From positions 27,633,914 through 27,697,913 of the forward strand of contig JACMZG010000008.1 in the NCBI GenBank assembly GCA_018340805.1: a stretch of 64,000 nt of DNA, given 5' to 3'. The notes below the pieces were generated by a model that was not told the DNA's origin, did no database searches, and saw nothing but the letters and a program-made list of their open reading frames with translations. The position numbers were made by a program, and so were the translations under genes. The stretch is from Microvelia longipes. Taxonomy: Eukaryota; Arthropoda; Insecta; Hemiptera; Veliidae. The stretch's first letter is position 1, and every line of letters starts with the position of its first letter. This document shows, one piece after another, positions 12,845-24,689 of the stretch.

Positions 12845-13430
12845 ATCTCTGCTATCGTCAACCGATATAACTCGCCAAGGGGCCAAATATTCCTTGGGAT
12901 GTTATCTTCTTTGCATAGTAACTACATCTCCGACTTGCAAATTTCTTTATTCCTCGTCCACTTTTGACGACTTTGTAATTGATGCAGGCACTCCTTCTTC
13001 CATCGTATCCAACGTATCTGCGAGATGTTGAACGTACCTCCACCTTTTCTACAAATATGGTCAGCAGATGAAAATTGACCCGGGGCTGAAAGTATAGGTC
13101 CAGACTTGGTGGTGAGCAGGTGATTTGGTGTTAGTGGTTCTGGGATTTCTGGATCAGACAGGCGTCTACGCTCAAAGTTTACTATTAACAGTGCACTCGC
13201 ATTCTGCCAAACTTGCGTAGTGTGTCTCTGTTAGTTTTCCTGCTTGGTTTTTTTAATAAATAATCTAGTATTTTCTCACTGTGCCAATTTGCCTCTCTAC
13301 AACGCCGTTCATGTGACTGCCTAGAGGGACGTTAAATTCAAATTGACATAAAGATTCCTCTAATTTCCTTTACAGTAGGAATGCTGATATCTTCTAGAGC
13401 ACGTTTAAGTTCTTGATCTGCACTTTTAAA
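12845..13430 (-). pseudogene. BEL/Pao integrase C-terminal fragment, frameshifted
   Basis: Minus-strand translation, switching frames, shows the end of the integrase catalytic core and the following tail. GSHMNGVVERQIGTVRK includes the V-x-E-R-x-I-x-x-V block that carries the DDE glutamate. Next comes a block ending SDPEIPEPLTPNHLL, the highly characteristic BEL/Pao EPLTPNHLL motif. Then follow an RW-rKE-L block (WIRWKKECLHQLQSRQKW), a GDVV-like strand and a PRNIWPLG motif, all typical of the superfamily C-terminus. At least three frameshifts and several stops are present, so it is dead. It lies just upstream of the purine tract and 3' LTR, its expected place. The upstream catalytic aspartates and the whole RT region are deleted. 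Confidence 0.85.
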
Positions 13431-13460
13431 GTTTTTTAAATCTTTTAATCTTTTATCTAT

Positions 13461-13507
13461 AAATATATATATTATTTATATTATATATATATATATAATA
13501 TATATAA
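13461..13507. repeat. TA-rich microsatellite at the deletion junction of the BEL/Pao relic
   Basis: (TA)n with interruptions. It lies exactly where the homology between the two LTRs stops on the 5' LTR side, so it marks the internal deletion junction. Confidence 0.8.
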
Positions 13508-13684
13508 AATCTAATCTTTTACTGAAATACTACTGTTGTAACTCTTTATTACTCTATTACAATTACTACCAATTACTCATTATTACTTCATTAGTAAAAG
13601 AATTAAAGTAACAGCTTAAAACAATAAAACTAAACTATATAATTGTGTGACAGATAAACATATATCTGTCATACGACAGTGACA
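13507..13684 (-). repeat. 5' LTR of the BEL/Pao relic, 3' end missing
   Basis: Aligns to the 3' LTR with about 90% identity by eye. Its outer end TGTCACTG abuts TTCAT (13685-13689). The final ~30 bp of the LTR (the part ending GCAGCGACA) is absent and replaced by TA repeats. Confidence 0.8.
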
Positions 13685-13689
13685 TTCAT

Positions 13690-14379
13690 AAAATTATATA
13701 GTCTTAAAAAAAAACTTTAAATATGGATTTTTCGACACTAATTTTTTCAGTAAAGATATTTTAAGAGTGAAAACAAGTAAAAGCTTTTCATCTAATTCTA
13801 GAAAACTTCTTTTAACCATTAATAAGCAGATAAAATAATAAAAATGATTAGGTCTCTTTTACAAGCAATTTCAAAATCATAAAATATTTATTTTCACTTA
13901 AAGGTTTACAAAAATTAAACAAGTGATCAATACCAAGTAAACTCAAGTCATAATAGGCTCCAAATGACTACATAAAGGCCAAAAAATAATATTTTACTTA
14001 ATGGGAAAACTTTACCACTGCAACAATATCTTCATGACTTAATAGTTAACAAATTTATTTATTGTAAAGTAAAAGTAAGTACAGAGAAAAAGGTAAATAT
14101 CCTTAATGAAAATAAATAATAATATAACTTTCTTAAAAAAGGTAAAAAAAAATTATCTCATTAAGAGACTTTAATAAATAGAAAATAGTATTTAAGATTC
14201 TACAAAAAATCTAACTTAAGAATTGAAGTATATACACATAAATATATATATATAAATATTAGTATCAGTCATCATTGTATATAATTTAAAAATATTTTTT
14301 TTAAGACACTGGATAGGACTAGATTAAAAACTTCTCATTTCTTTCAATGACAATATTTCGCCTGACACCAATGACATAC
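13690..14379. other. AT-rich sequence, no feature recognised
   Basis: A short TA-rich patch lies near 14230-14260. No gene, RNA or shared repeat was seen. Confidence 0.55.
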
Positions 14380-14578
14380 GCCTGACATACTCATGTCAAC
14401 AAACCTGAACAATGCATACTTCCCTTCAACTCGTTAAGAGGATCAACATAGACTTAAGTTTTCAATATATTTTAGGACTAGGGCAGGTAAACAAGGTCAT
14501 AAAGTATTTTGAATTCTATTACTAAATGCAACTAATTTAATCTAACTTTTAACTCATTTTTTTTCTCACTCAGATTCG
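14380..14578 (+). repeat. Dispersed direct repeat, copy 2 of 2
   Basis: See 11275-11479. Same orientation, about 3.1 kb downstream; the BEL/Pao relic lies between the two copies. Confidence 0.8.
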
Positions 14579-14964
14579 GTTTCAGCACTCATTAGTTGTT
14601 ATTCCAGTCTGATCCAGTGGCTTATTTTTTTTTAATTATACCTGTGTGTGTGGTTAGACATAATTTTTTGAAATCGGGAATTCAAGCTAAATTATACTAG
14701 CCAAATCTCTACATCATGTTTATCATTTTTGCCGTATTTCGAAATGTATGCTTTATAAATTATATTAGAAGGTATTTTAGTACCCTTTGGAAGCTCGAAA
14801 AAAATTAAAAAAAAAATTATTTAATATTGGAAAAAAAATTGAATAAAAGGTTCCATACAAATGTAGGGGTACATAAAAAACAAAGGGAGGGGGCGTAACC
14901 GAACTCATTATCAATCAGGGTTGCCAGCTCCAGAAAATTATCACAGTTATTTATTCACAGGAGG
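14579..14964. other. AT-rich sequence, no feature recognised
   Basis: Nothing supported beyond homopolymer runs. Confidence 0.5.
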
Positions 14965-15280
14965 CATAGACATATATACTAGAGGGGGCATAGCCTATTT
15001 CAATACATTAAGAGGCCTGAAACACCTTTTTGGGACTCTCAGGGGCTCTGTGTAACCTCATTAAAACCTTCTCCAAGAGTGAGTTATGGTTATAATAAAT
15101 CAACTGTTTTCGTCTTCCCGCAAATTGTTTGTGTTTTGAGTCGTATTTTAAATGTTTTACTATATAAGTTATTGTGATTGTGTACTGATTATTTCATTTT
15201 ATTCCTAAGTGAGGCGGTCAAGTTACTTTTTCCATGCTTTAAAATTTAACCTATAGTGCCCCTCTAGTAATATCTCTATG
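14965..15280 (+). mobile_element. hAT-like MITE (family H), full-length copy
   Basis: Terminal inverted repeats of about 30 bp, imperfect. The left end starts CATAGACATATATACTAGAG, and the right end, reversed, starts CATAGAGATATTACTAGAGG. The flanks are ACAGGAGG (14957-14964) and ACTGGAAG (15281-15288), matching at 6 of 8 bases, like a decayed 8-bp target duplication. An 8-bp duplication fits hAT elements. The 316-bp body has no coding sequence. Other copies are at 2064-2301, 19245-19470 and 52708-53013. Confidence 0.75.
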
Positions 15281-16596
15281 ACTGGAAGTATTAATAGATA
15301 GTACAATATTTTTTTTTAATTGAATAAAAAAGTCAAATTAATAATTAAATTAATTATTTTAACGACATGTAATTTTAGCTCAAGCATCTTTCTCTTTGGT
15401 TATGGTTAAATTAAGAACAGCTCAGAGAACTTATTATTAACATTTTACGGTAGAAATAACTAATTGTTCTAATTATATATTATTTAACCTTTTAACCGCA
15501 TCAATTAGGAATGTTGGCATTATTATTAGTAATTTAAAGAAACAAAAATTAAAAATAATTGGCAAGTACAATAAAAGAAATTCTTCGAGTCAAAAGAAAC
15601 GCACGGTACTAACAATTTGGAATGCAGGTAAAATAAATTCAACATTAATCTTTCTTGGTCCCACGCAACAAACTTTGACAAAATACATCCAAACCCTCGA
15701 AATTTTCAACCTAAATACCTGAATAATATGTCTATAGTTTTATTAATAGAAATATTTAGACAAATATAAAAATACATTCAAAAGAATTCAAGAGTATTTT
15801 AAAATAACTACTGACTTAGACATAAAAAAAATTCATAAAGAAAATTCAAACTCAATTTTTTAACACATCGTAGGTATAACTAATAAAAAATTATTTATAA
15901 CATTTTTTCAGAAATTAGAAGAGACAATTTAGAGCCAACAAATGCATTTAAATTCAAGGTAAATTATATACAGGGATGTTATTTTAATTATATTGTACAT
16001 GTAATATTATTATATGACGGTAATAAACAGCATATTAAATGAGGTGAGACAGTAATAATAAATTTTAAGTAAATTTAATATGTAGTGTAAAAAGAATGCA
16101 CTCGTTTAAAATGTCAACTAGTGTTATAAAATTTATGTTTTTTAATTTTTATGTGTATTTAAAATATTTTAATGTAAAAGAAAATAATAATTACATTGCT
16201 TTCAAAAGCAGAGTAAGAACTTAAGTGGGGTAATAAATTGATTGAGAAATTTAAGAACAGTTAGGTGTGAATGCTTATATTGCGATACAAAATGCATTTT
16301 TTGGGAATTTTGTTTCTGAAGTGGGTCATCATGCTTGTAATATTATTTTATTGTACTTGATTATGTTTATTTCTGTGATGTAAAATATCTAATATTATCA
16401 AGTGTCAAGTATTCACCTTTAATTAAACTGGTTGATTACTAGCCTCACTTTTACCGGCACTGATGATGAACGTTACAATATAGGAGAACGTCACTACTAT
16501 TATTATTATATTTTTTTAAATTTATATTATTATAAATAACCATCCACTGCGCTTACTGAAGTTATTATATTATTATGTTTATCTATTTATTTTTTG
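15281..16596. other. AT-rich sequence, no gene recognised
   Basis: Contains a GGCACTGATGATGAACGTT motif at about 16455 that resembles motifs at about 7206 (minus strand) and 46108. Otherwise nothing was found. Confidence 0.5.
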
Positions 16597-16884
16597 TCAG
16601 GTTTTGGCGTTGGTTCTAGGCGTTGCAAGTTTTCTTGCAACGCCTGGACCCACTATAAAGCTTCGACAAAAGGGCAAATTGGGGTAAGACAGGAGAGAGC
16701 CGGACAGCTCAAGATAAGACCTAGCCTGAAGTAATGTGAATAACAGTTCCAGGCTAGGTTCAAGGGGTTTCGCGAAGTGAGTTTTAGTTGGTATGAGGCA
16801 GACTCTGAGTCCAACTCTGTTCACAGACCACTGACTTCGTTCGTAAATGCATTTCTCTCTTTTTCGGTAACATTTTTCCCGCAA
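16597..16884. other. GC-richer island with two hairpins, unknown origin
   Basis: This block is clearly GC-richer than its surroundings. It starts with a perfect 12-bp stem and TTTT loop (AGGCGTTGCAAG/CTTGCAACGCCT, 16618-16645) and contains a second pairing, ACCTAGCCTG with CAGGCTAGGT, at about 16719-16760. The minus strand is open for 95 codons throughout, but no protein family is recognised, and the open frame may simply reflect lower AT content. A fragment of an unclassified transposon is the most likely explanation. Confidence 0.4.
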
Positions 16885-18069
16885 GACAATTTTTTTTAAA
16901 TTAAAAAAACAAATTTAAGACATTGCTAGCATATTTAACTGTCACGGCAATATTAAGCCTAATTTTATTAGTCCGAATATACAAGTTAATAATAACTTTT
17001 TAATGAATGTATGTTAGAGGTATTTGTAAACAAAATAGAATAAAAATATATTATAAAAAATTAGTTGATGAAATAAATTAAGAACACGACCTATGTTTTA
17101 ATTAGAATAGATACAAATAAATTTAATTTTAAAATAAATTAAGCTAACAGAGTAACCACAAAAATTAAAATAGTTTTCTATGAAACCACAGAAAGTTAAT
17201 TAAATTTAGAAAAACCAATTTTATAAAAAATCATTTATTTTGAAACATCAAATCATAAAAAGTTAATGACTAAGTTCATTTACAAAATCTAGTACAAATG
17301 ACGACACTCAGCACTTTATTTATTAGCTTGTTGAACTTTAAACCTCGCTCTAATTAAGTTAAAAGATTAAAAAATATAAGAAAAACAGGATTTTTCTAAT
17401 GATCATTTTTTTTTTTTTAAATTTAGAAAACAATAATGATGTAATATGGTGCCGTCTTATCAAAGTTTACAGGCATGATTTAATATTATATTTTGTTATT
17501 TATATTTTGTTTGTGTGTGTGTTCATAGGAATAATAAATGAGCATACTAAAAAATAATAGTCGTTCTATATAGAGTAAAGATAAAGGCAAGAGAGCGACT
17601 TCAACACATAGTTAGAGAAACTTATTAATACAGGTAAGAGTGCATAAAAAAAAGAAACAAAGTTTAGGATAGCATTTGAAAAATTGATAATTTAATTTAC
17701 TTATTAAATCAAGAAGTATATAATTAATAAAGCTGAATTAAGATGTAACAGTTTCTCGCTCATCTTTCACTCACTGGCCCAGTTTAAGCTAAAACTCGTC
17801 TTAGATTTTAATATCAGATTATTATTTCATTAGCATTTTTTTACTTTTACAAATCTAATTTTTATTTTTTACAAATCTATAAAACAGAGATGATAGTTAA
17901 AAACTGGAAATACAAAGTTGTATTCAAACATTTTATTTAAGAAATGTATATATTAATGATAGTAAAGAAGTAGCTGAAAAGAACGTTTTTCCTTTCCAGC
18001 CTCATAATAAATAAGACGTTTTTTTTCGAAAATGCACTTAATTGGTATGGTACGCTAAGTAAAAAATAT
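16885..18069. other. AT-rich sequence, no feature recognised
   Basis: No gene, RNA or shared repeat was seen. Confidence 0.5.
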
Positions 18070-18802
18070 TTAAAAAAAATCAGTTATCTCGAAACTATTC
18101 CTTATCACATCGAATTCGCTACACTCATCCTCCCTACTTCGGACTCGTTTCGCTCTACCTCAGACACTAAATACATTCCTTTTATTCCCAGCGGTCACCT
18201 ATACAGGCTCTGTCACGCTCGATGCAGATTAACTTTTATGATCCAAAAAAAATCATGGATAAACTTTTCGTAAATTGGTGTACTTATTTATTACGTAAAG
18301 GTATACACTTGAACTGAATTTCAACTCAATTGGATTGTTTTCGGATTTTTAATTTTTTTTAAAAAAAATGTACACAAGAAATTCCATAAAAATTGAACTA
18401 ATGCTGATAATGAGATGAAACTCGGCAAATGTGTTAATATTATATATGGCTATATGTGTGCTAAATCTCAATACGATCGCAACACTTTTCTGAGTTTTAT
18501 GATTTTGCAAAAGTTTTCCTGAGTCATTATTGCGGGTTAGTAACGTCATAAAAAATATTTTCACAGCCGAAGGGCACAGCTACACCTATTGACTGATATT
18601 TGTACAAAGTTTCTACTCTTTAGAATAAATACACTGGGAGCTAGAATGATAACAGACACAATCATACAGACAGACAATTTTGTAAAAACCACTCAGGAGG
18701 CCTTAAAAACCGCTAAAACGGATAATTCCAATGGGATTCCGGTTTCAAATTTTGTTGCTAACACAATACTTTTCCTAAACCTATGGTATAAATGAAAAAA
18801 AG
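18070..18802 (-). mobile_element. Family P dispersed repeat, near full length (copy B)
   Basis: The reverse strand carries all family landmarks in order, from the head palindrome remnant (18770-18802) through the GTAGGGAGGATGAG tail to the degraded end near 18070. A 68-codon open frame across the head is a by-product of the repeat. Confidence 0.85.
18185..18244 (-). other. 5S rRNA-like segment in family P copy B
   Basis: The minus strand reads GATCATAAAAGTTAATCTGC, then ATCGAGCGTGACAGAGCCTG, then a GGTGACCGCTGGGAA block. This matches box A, intermediate element and box C of 5S rRNA in order, with substitutions in box A. Confidence 0.65.
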
Positions 18803-19244
18803 GAAAGGATTGTTGGAATGGTACAAAATGTATTCTATTATGCAGATATAATAGAATAAAATATAAGATTCAGGTAAGATAGGAAGGATATTACATGGCT
18901 CAATATTGTTTTAACAGAATAAAGCGGAATTCACGCATCGTTAGCTCCACGGTTCAGAGAAATGAGAGGAGAAAAACAGTACTTTAATAGCAATTTATGA
19001 ATGATAAAAAGAATAGAAGGCAAACAGAAGAAATGCATATATTTCCTAAGAGAGATAGAATTTATTATGCAACAACGGATGTAAAATAGAAGATAAATGT
19101 AGGAAATAGAAGATTATTATTTTTTATTATTTTGATTTGTTGCGCAGCAAACATATGTTATAATGTAGTCAACAGAAGGTTTTGACAGAATTAATGACAA
19201 AGAAATCGTTGCAACGAATACGTTTCAATAAAAAAAAAATCTGA
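18803..19244. other. AT-rich sequence, no feature recognised
   Basis: Nothing supported. Confidence 0.5.
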
Positions 19245-19470
19245 AAACATTAAGAGGCTTGAATGCTAGAAACATAATTTTGGGACTCTCCTTTGTAACC
19301 CCATTTAAACCTCCTCCAAGAGTGAGTTAAGGTTATAATTTGTATTTTAAACGTTCTACTAAATAAGTCACTGTAATTTTGGTTTGATAATCTGATAGTT
19401 AAAGGTGGTCAGGTTATTCTTTTCATGTTTCAAAGTTCAACCAATACGCTCATCTAATATCTCTATATTA
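19245..19470 (+). mobile_element. hAT-like MITE (family H), 5'-truncated copy
   Basis: Shares ATTAAGAGGC, TTTTGGGACTCTC, CTCCAAGAGTGAGTTA and the right terminal TAATATCTCTAT with the full copy at 14965-15280. The left terminal repeat and an internal block of about 50 bp are missing. Confidence 0.65.
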
Positions 19471-19479
19471 TGATCTGAA

Positions 19480-19735
19480 TAATTAATTAATTAATTATAA
19501 TTATAATATAATTATTATAATTATATTAATATTATTATTAATATTAATATTATTTTGACGGAAATAAGAGCCCAAAGTGTTTTTGGGCTTTATATTTTTT
19601 ATAATTAGTGTTTTAGGCTTTCTTTATAAGTTTTTATAATTAGTGTTTTTGATCTATATAATTCTTTATAATTAGTGCTTTTGGGCTTCATAATTTTTCA
19701 TTATTAGTATTTTTGAGCTTTATAAAAAGGGATTA
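19480..19735. repeat. AT simple repeat followed by a degenerate ~37-bp tandem repeat
   Basis: 19480-19555 is an ATTA/TAAT simple repeat. From about 19575 to 19735 a unit like ATAATTAGTGTTTTTGGGCT recurs about four to five times with 35-45 bp spacing and strong decay. Confidence 0.7.
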
Positions 19736-20789
19736 TAATAATTTGTAAAACTTTTCAGGAAGGTTAAATGGATGATTGTCACTGCCTATTTACTTATGAA
19801 TTCGACAGATTATTAATTGAAATCTAAGTGCAATATTGTAAACAAACAGGTTCTTTGGGTCTCAAAATTGCTAATTTTATAAAAAAATAATAAAACGTAC
19901 TTTGATGAAAATAAAATTAACGATTACCAGAAATACGAAGTAAGAAGAAGATTAAATTTTAAACACTTACCTGAAACAGAAAAAAGAAAAAATTAGTCAA
20001 CTACGAAAAATGTGAAGAACCATAGGATAAACTCTAGCACATAAAGAGTAAGTAAAGAAAATAAACATAAAAATAAGTAGGAGGAAATCTTCAATACAAA
20101 CATGCATAAAACAATTTAAACATAAATAAGACATGTTTACATAATACGCGCATCCATTCATTTACATTATATTTCAATGCTAACTGGGCAGGAATGAAAT
20201 ACAATATTGATGACCTTCATGTCAAATTTAAAAAGTTAAAATTTGACATTTAAACACTTAGAATATGGATTCCAGATATTAAGCCAAAATTTTACTCATC
20301 GCAATGTCAAGGACGAATTAATTTAAAATAAATAAAACGAGTAAATACGTAAAAAAGGATTAATCTCCGAGAGCCTGGATAACTTAAATAAGGAAAAAGT
20401 CAATAAGACGGAAGATTTTTACATAATTTTATCATTTTATTCTCCAAATATAGTAGGTCTCGGATAAAAACTTTTATAACGCAATTATCCGATTTCGTTA
20501 AAAATGTTGTAAAAGGAAAAAACGCAACCAACATTATAAACTTATTATAATTTTTTTACGATGTCTGTGTTCTGAAACGGCTGCAACAGATTTAATTTTA
20601 TGTTAACAAACTGTTGTTGTTAACAAATTTTTCTTTTTTCTTCATATTGACATCATTTACAACTTGTAAAAGTCCGTTAGATACGAAGATAGACAACTTA
20701 AGTCCGTTAAGTTAAAGATGAATAAATTCGATTGTTTAAGAATTCTCATAAGAGTATAATAACAAAAAATGAGCTTTACTGTAATATTT
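19736..20789. other. AT-rich sequence containing a candidate recursive splice site
   Basis: No coding region. See the separate entry for 19965-19997. Confidence 0.5.
19965..19997 (-). promoter_or_regulatory. Candidate recursive splice site (zero-length exon), minus strand
   Basis: The minus strand reads a pyrimidine tract of about 20 nt (CTAATTTTTTCTTTTTTCTG), then TTTCAG directly joined to GTAAGTGTTT. The junction is between 19971 and 19970. This is a strong 3' splice site fused to a consensus 5' splice site, the arrangement known for ratcheting points in long Drosophila introns. A CTAAT branch-point-like motif sits upstream. With the site near 59092 and the microexon at 39817-39848 it suggests a long minus-strand transcription unit. 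Function is inferred, not shown. Confidence 0.4.
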
Positions 20790-21185
20790 ATAGAATAATT
20801 TTTTCCTCATATATACCGTAGGCACAAAAGAAAAGTAATATGTTTGCATTTAAAATTATATAGAGTTAAAACCGGGTAAAAAAATCAACTTTTAAATCTA
20901 GTTGTACTATTCAGAAAATATTTTTTTAACATTAACCACCATTAATGACTCGGCAAAAATTACAAAAATCTATTTATCACGAAAATATTATAGGATTCAT
21001 TTAAATTCTTATATAATACATGCTTATATAATGTAGTCCTATATAAGACCGAAAAAAGTGCTAAGTTTCATCTTATAATCAGGATTAGTTGATTTTTTCT
21101 CAAGTAAAATGTATACGTTTATTAAAACAAATCTTTAAAAATCAGACATCATCCAATTGAACTTAAATATGGCCCAAGTGTATTA
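20790..21185 (+). mobile_element. Family P dispersed repeat, truncated and diverged (copy C)
   Basis: The head (TTTTTTCCTCATATATACCG) and the middle (TTAATGACTCGGCAAAAATT, then a block ending near ACTTAAATATGGCCCAAGTG) are recognisable. The tail with the 5S-like block is absent. A further small fragment of the same middle region (GACGTCATTAATCCACAGTA) lies at about 21363-21420. Confidence 0.65.
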
Positions 21186-21451
21186 CACCTCGGGTAACAA
21201 ACAATCATTTTTTTAGCGGATTTTCAAAGAAAAATGAGCTTATAAGATTGGGATCATGGGGGGGAGGTGGATTTTTTGAAAACGCTTTCTTGGATCAAAA
21301 TGAAATTTGATACATAAATCATCCTTGTGAATGTCCTGAACCCTATTGTTTATAAAATATGAGTGACGTCATTAATCCACAGTAATGACCCCACAAACAT
21401 TTCAAAAAATCATAAATTTCCATATAGTGTTTAGTTTAGGTGCATACAAGA

Positions 21452-21971
21452 TTTTATCTCCAGACGTTGATTTTATTTAACCACGTTTTGTTGATTTTTA
21501 CTAATTTTTTCGGTCGGACCCTCTTATAAATATAGGGGGGACACAAAAAAAAAAAATTAAAAAAAATATTGCCCCAAACAACTTCTTATGACCTGAAACG
21601 GATTTTGAGCCAATAAACAATTTTTTTTGTTCTGCTCCCCTTTATAAATTTCGGGGGTGCTGCCCGCAAGAATTTTTTTTTGTTCCAAACATATTTTTTT
21701 ACATGAAACGGTTTTTGAGCCAGTAAAATTTTTTTTTGGTCGGTTCCCCTTAAAAAAATTGGGGGGGGGGGGGGGGGGGGGTGAAAATTACAAAAAGTGA
21801 TCGGTTACCTGAATAAATTTAGAGAATAACACCCTCCTAACAAATTTAAATAATTGGCTCTAATAACCCAATAATAGGAAACACTTTTTCTCCCTTAGGA
21901 GTGAAAAGTGCTTTTTAGTCCCTTAAATTCTAGTTAATAAACTTTACATTAAACACCGTCTGGAGATAAAA
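21452..21971 (+). mobile_element. TIR element (family D), ~520 bp
   Basis: Bounded by TTTTATCTCCAGACG (21452-21466) and its exact reverse complement (21957-21971). Inside are two diverged copies of a ~125-bp unit (each with GAAACGG-TTTTGAGCCA and GGTCGG-CCCC) and a G21 run. The same element occurs reversed at 34171-34567. Some similarity extends a few bases beyond the left repeat (CATACAAG), so the true left boundary may lie further out. Confidence 0.65.
21761..21781 (+). repeat. G21 homopolymer
   Basis: An uninterrupted run of 21 G within the TIR element. Potential G-quadruplex; also a likely place for length error. Confidence 0.8.
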
Positions 21972-22452
21972 CTTCTTTAAATTATATTTTATCCAAATAT
22001 AAATTAATAAAGTATATATTACGAAAGTATAACAATTATACTAGATAATAAATTTTCAAAACTTAAATATCAAGATTTGATCAATGTTTAAATCTTGATT
22101 TATTAATAAGGCTTCAATTGACAAAAAGAAACTTATAAAAAATACTCCGAATATGGAGGCACTGTTGACAAATATTTAGTTATATTTCTCAATCAAGACA
22201 AGTTGAGGGTGACATTTAAAGCTCTGCGTGATCCAGGCAACTTAAGAACTTTGCATATCAATAAGATTTCATCACGCTGTATTTTAATATTAGAGTAGAT
22301 TAAAACCGTAAAACCGATGTGTAAATAGCATAAACTTTTTATAGATGAACAAATTGTTATTTGCCTGAAGGGGGTATAGTCACTAAGAGAAAATGATACG
22401 TAGATACAATGTTATACTTAATAAAAACAATTTTATTACATTAAAGTCCTTT
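21972..22452. other. AT-rich sequence, no feature recognised
   Basis: Nothing supported. Confidence 0.5.
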
Positions 22453-23012
22453 ATTTTTTACTGTTCCTCATTTATACCGTAGGTATATAGGAGTATTGTG
22501 TTTGCGAAAAACCCGAATCCGGAATTTTTCCTGAATACTTTGATTCGTGCGTTTTTAAGACCTTCTGAGTTGTTTTTACAAAGTTGTCTGTCTGTCTATA
22601 TGTGTATACCTGTTATCGTCGTAGCTCTAAATGTATTTATGCTCGAGCGTTGAAAATTGGTTTAAAAATCAATGTTTAGGTTTAGCTGAGCTATCCCAAA
22701 AATATTTTTTTATATTTTTGACGTTATTAACCAGCTACATAACATGGCCAAAACGTCAAACGATTTCATTTTTTGATTTGATCGATTTGATTTTTAGCAA
22801 GCATGTAGGTACATGTAAGAACAACAAATATGCTATGTTTCATCGTATTTGAAGCATTAGTTCAGTTTTTATAACTTATACAAGTGTAGCAAAATAAATG
22901 TTGTGATTTTTATATTTTGAGAACGAGCAAAGCAAGTCCGGAGTAGTGGAGATAAGCGTAGCGAACCAGACATGGTGAAAAAAAGTTCAGAGGTACCCGG
23001 AACCCGATTTTT
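22453..23012 (+). mobile_element. Family P dispersed repeat with internal deletion (copy D)
   Basis: The head palindrome (22456-22496) and most of the body are present, ending GAGGTACCCGGAACCCGATT. Sequence jumps from the TTATACAAGTGTAG region to AACGAGCAAAGCAAGTCCGG near 22870-22915, so the 5S-like block is deleted in this copy. Confidence 0.85.
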
Positions 23013-24689
23013 ACATAAATAAAAAACAAAAATAACTATTTTTCTACCTAATTTGTCTAGTCATTATTAAAATTTAAGAGAAATATAGAATATAAAAGGG
23101 AGAGTTCTTTAGTACGATACCAAATATTATAGAAGGCACTGGAATCATTGGCATAATATGTTATCTGTTCATGACAAGCCTCAACCGTTAACAGCTGAGC
23201 AGTCTTTATAGCAAACATCAAGTTAATGTGGGATGTTAATGTACGACATAATGTAGGAACTAGCTATGAAGAACATCGAATAATATTGAGAGGAGCTCAA
23301 AACTATAAAATAATAATTATGATAAACATAAGAATCTAACTAAAAAAACCTCATAAGCGTCATTTTCATAATGAAAATTCGCTAAAACGGAACATTTGCT
23401 AAAAGGAATGTATGCTATATTAGCATCCACGATTACACAAGCTCTACAATTCATAAGAGCTTAAATGTTTTTGAAACATTTTTTTATTACGAACACTAAT
23501 ATTAGTGTTTAACACTAAATTACGAACCTAGAGTATACAAAAGATTTATCAACACATTTATAGTACTTTATATACCAGCACAATTAATACGAATTCAACC
23601 ATTTTAACAATAAAAGTATTTATGAACTATTTTTTTTAATCCATACAATTAAGTTAGTTGTAAAATTACACATTATAAGAATGGACATATCAAAACATTC
23701 TAATAATAGAGGAGATAGGAAGCAAAACTACGTAACAGTTACATCTAACTTTACAAACAACTAAAATATTTTTACACGTACTAAAACTTTCCGTAAACCT
23801 GGAAAATATATAACTAACAATTTTCACAGTATAAATGTATACGACACATTTCCTGACACAGGATTGTTTAGTTATTTTTAAAAATCTTGTTACACAGAAA
23901 AAAAAAACACATAACAATGAAATATGTAATAAAACTAAAAAGAATCCTAACATTACCGCCGTGTAACAGTTAACTAGCTAAACAACTATTTCTTTAAAAA
24001 TTCTTTAAGAAAAAAATAAAAACATATTTTTCTAAAAAAAAATAAAATAAAAAGGGCATAAGTATTTTTAAAAGTATATTATACTTTGAAACGACGACAG
24101 TAAATGATATAATGAAGTTTTTATATTTTATTTATAAAGATGCTATTAAAAGTTAACAATGAGATTAAGAATGTTACTATAAAAATACACGCAAACTATG
24201 ATGTAACATTAAATCAGTGTTACACAGAAATAAGCACTGAAACTTTGAATTTATTATGTCCCAAAGACTGATACTTTAAGCTAAGCCAAATAAATCATAA
24301 CACGTATATCCTGAGGGAACTGTCAAATCTGGTTGATAATAACAGGGTTACCAGTTGATTATTTAAGATATAGACTTAATGGGTAACTAGCTGTTATGTC
24401 TTTTAAACTTCAAACTATTTATTTATACTTTTGAAAAACAAAACCATGACGTTGGCTATGATGGATTATCTTGTTTCTTATCATTTTTGGTTTTAAAGGG
24501 TTAAAAAAATGTTTGGAATAAAAATCCGAAATATCTCCTTATATTTCAAAATAACTAGCTCAAAAACATAGAACTTATTTTGATATGTTCAATACGTGTT
24601 TACACTTAAGAGCAATGATGTTCAATGCTTATATAAACCTCGGGTTAATATCAGCTAATTTCTATATAAAATGTCATAAATTAACAAAT
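23013..24689. other. AT-rich sequence, no gene recognised
   Basis: The minus-strand open frame at 23690-23953 (87 codons, hydrophobic) is not similar to a known family and is probably chance. Confidence 0.5.

Larger units (their letters stand above)
12471..13684 (-). mobile_element. Internally deleted BEL/Pao LTR retrotransposon with intact target-site duplication
   Basis: Read on the minus strand the element runs 5' LTR (13684-13507, 3' end missing), TA-rich filler (13507-13461), the degenerate C-terminal part of pol (13430-12845), a spacer, a purine stretch GGGGAG just before the LTR, then the 3' LTR (12676-12471). Each LTR starts TGTCACTG and the 3' LTR ends GCAGCGACA. The flanks 12466-12470 and 13685-13689 are both TTCAT, a 5-bp target duplication, which is usual for this superfamily. 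Gag, protease, reverse transcriptase, RNase H, primer-binding site and most of integrase are gone. The deletion apparently joined the 5' LTR directly to the integrase end. Confidence 0.85.

Noticed and set aside
12858..13043. 61-codon minus-strand frame inside the BEL/Pao relic
   Set aside because: It is in a different frame from the conserved integrase motifs and is a shadow of the decayed pol.
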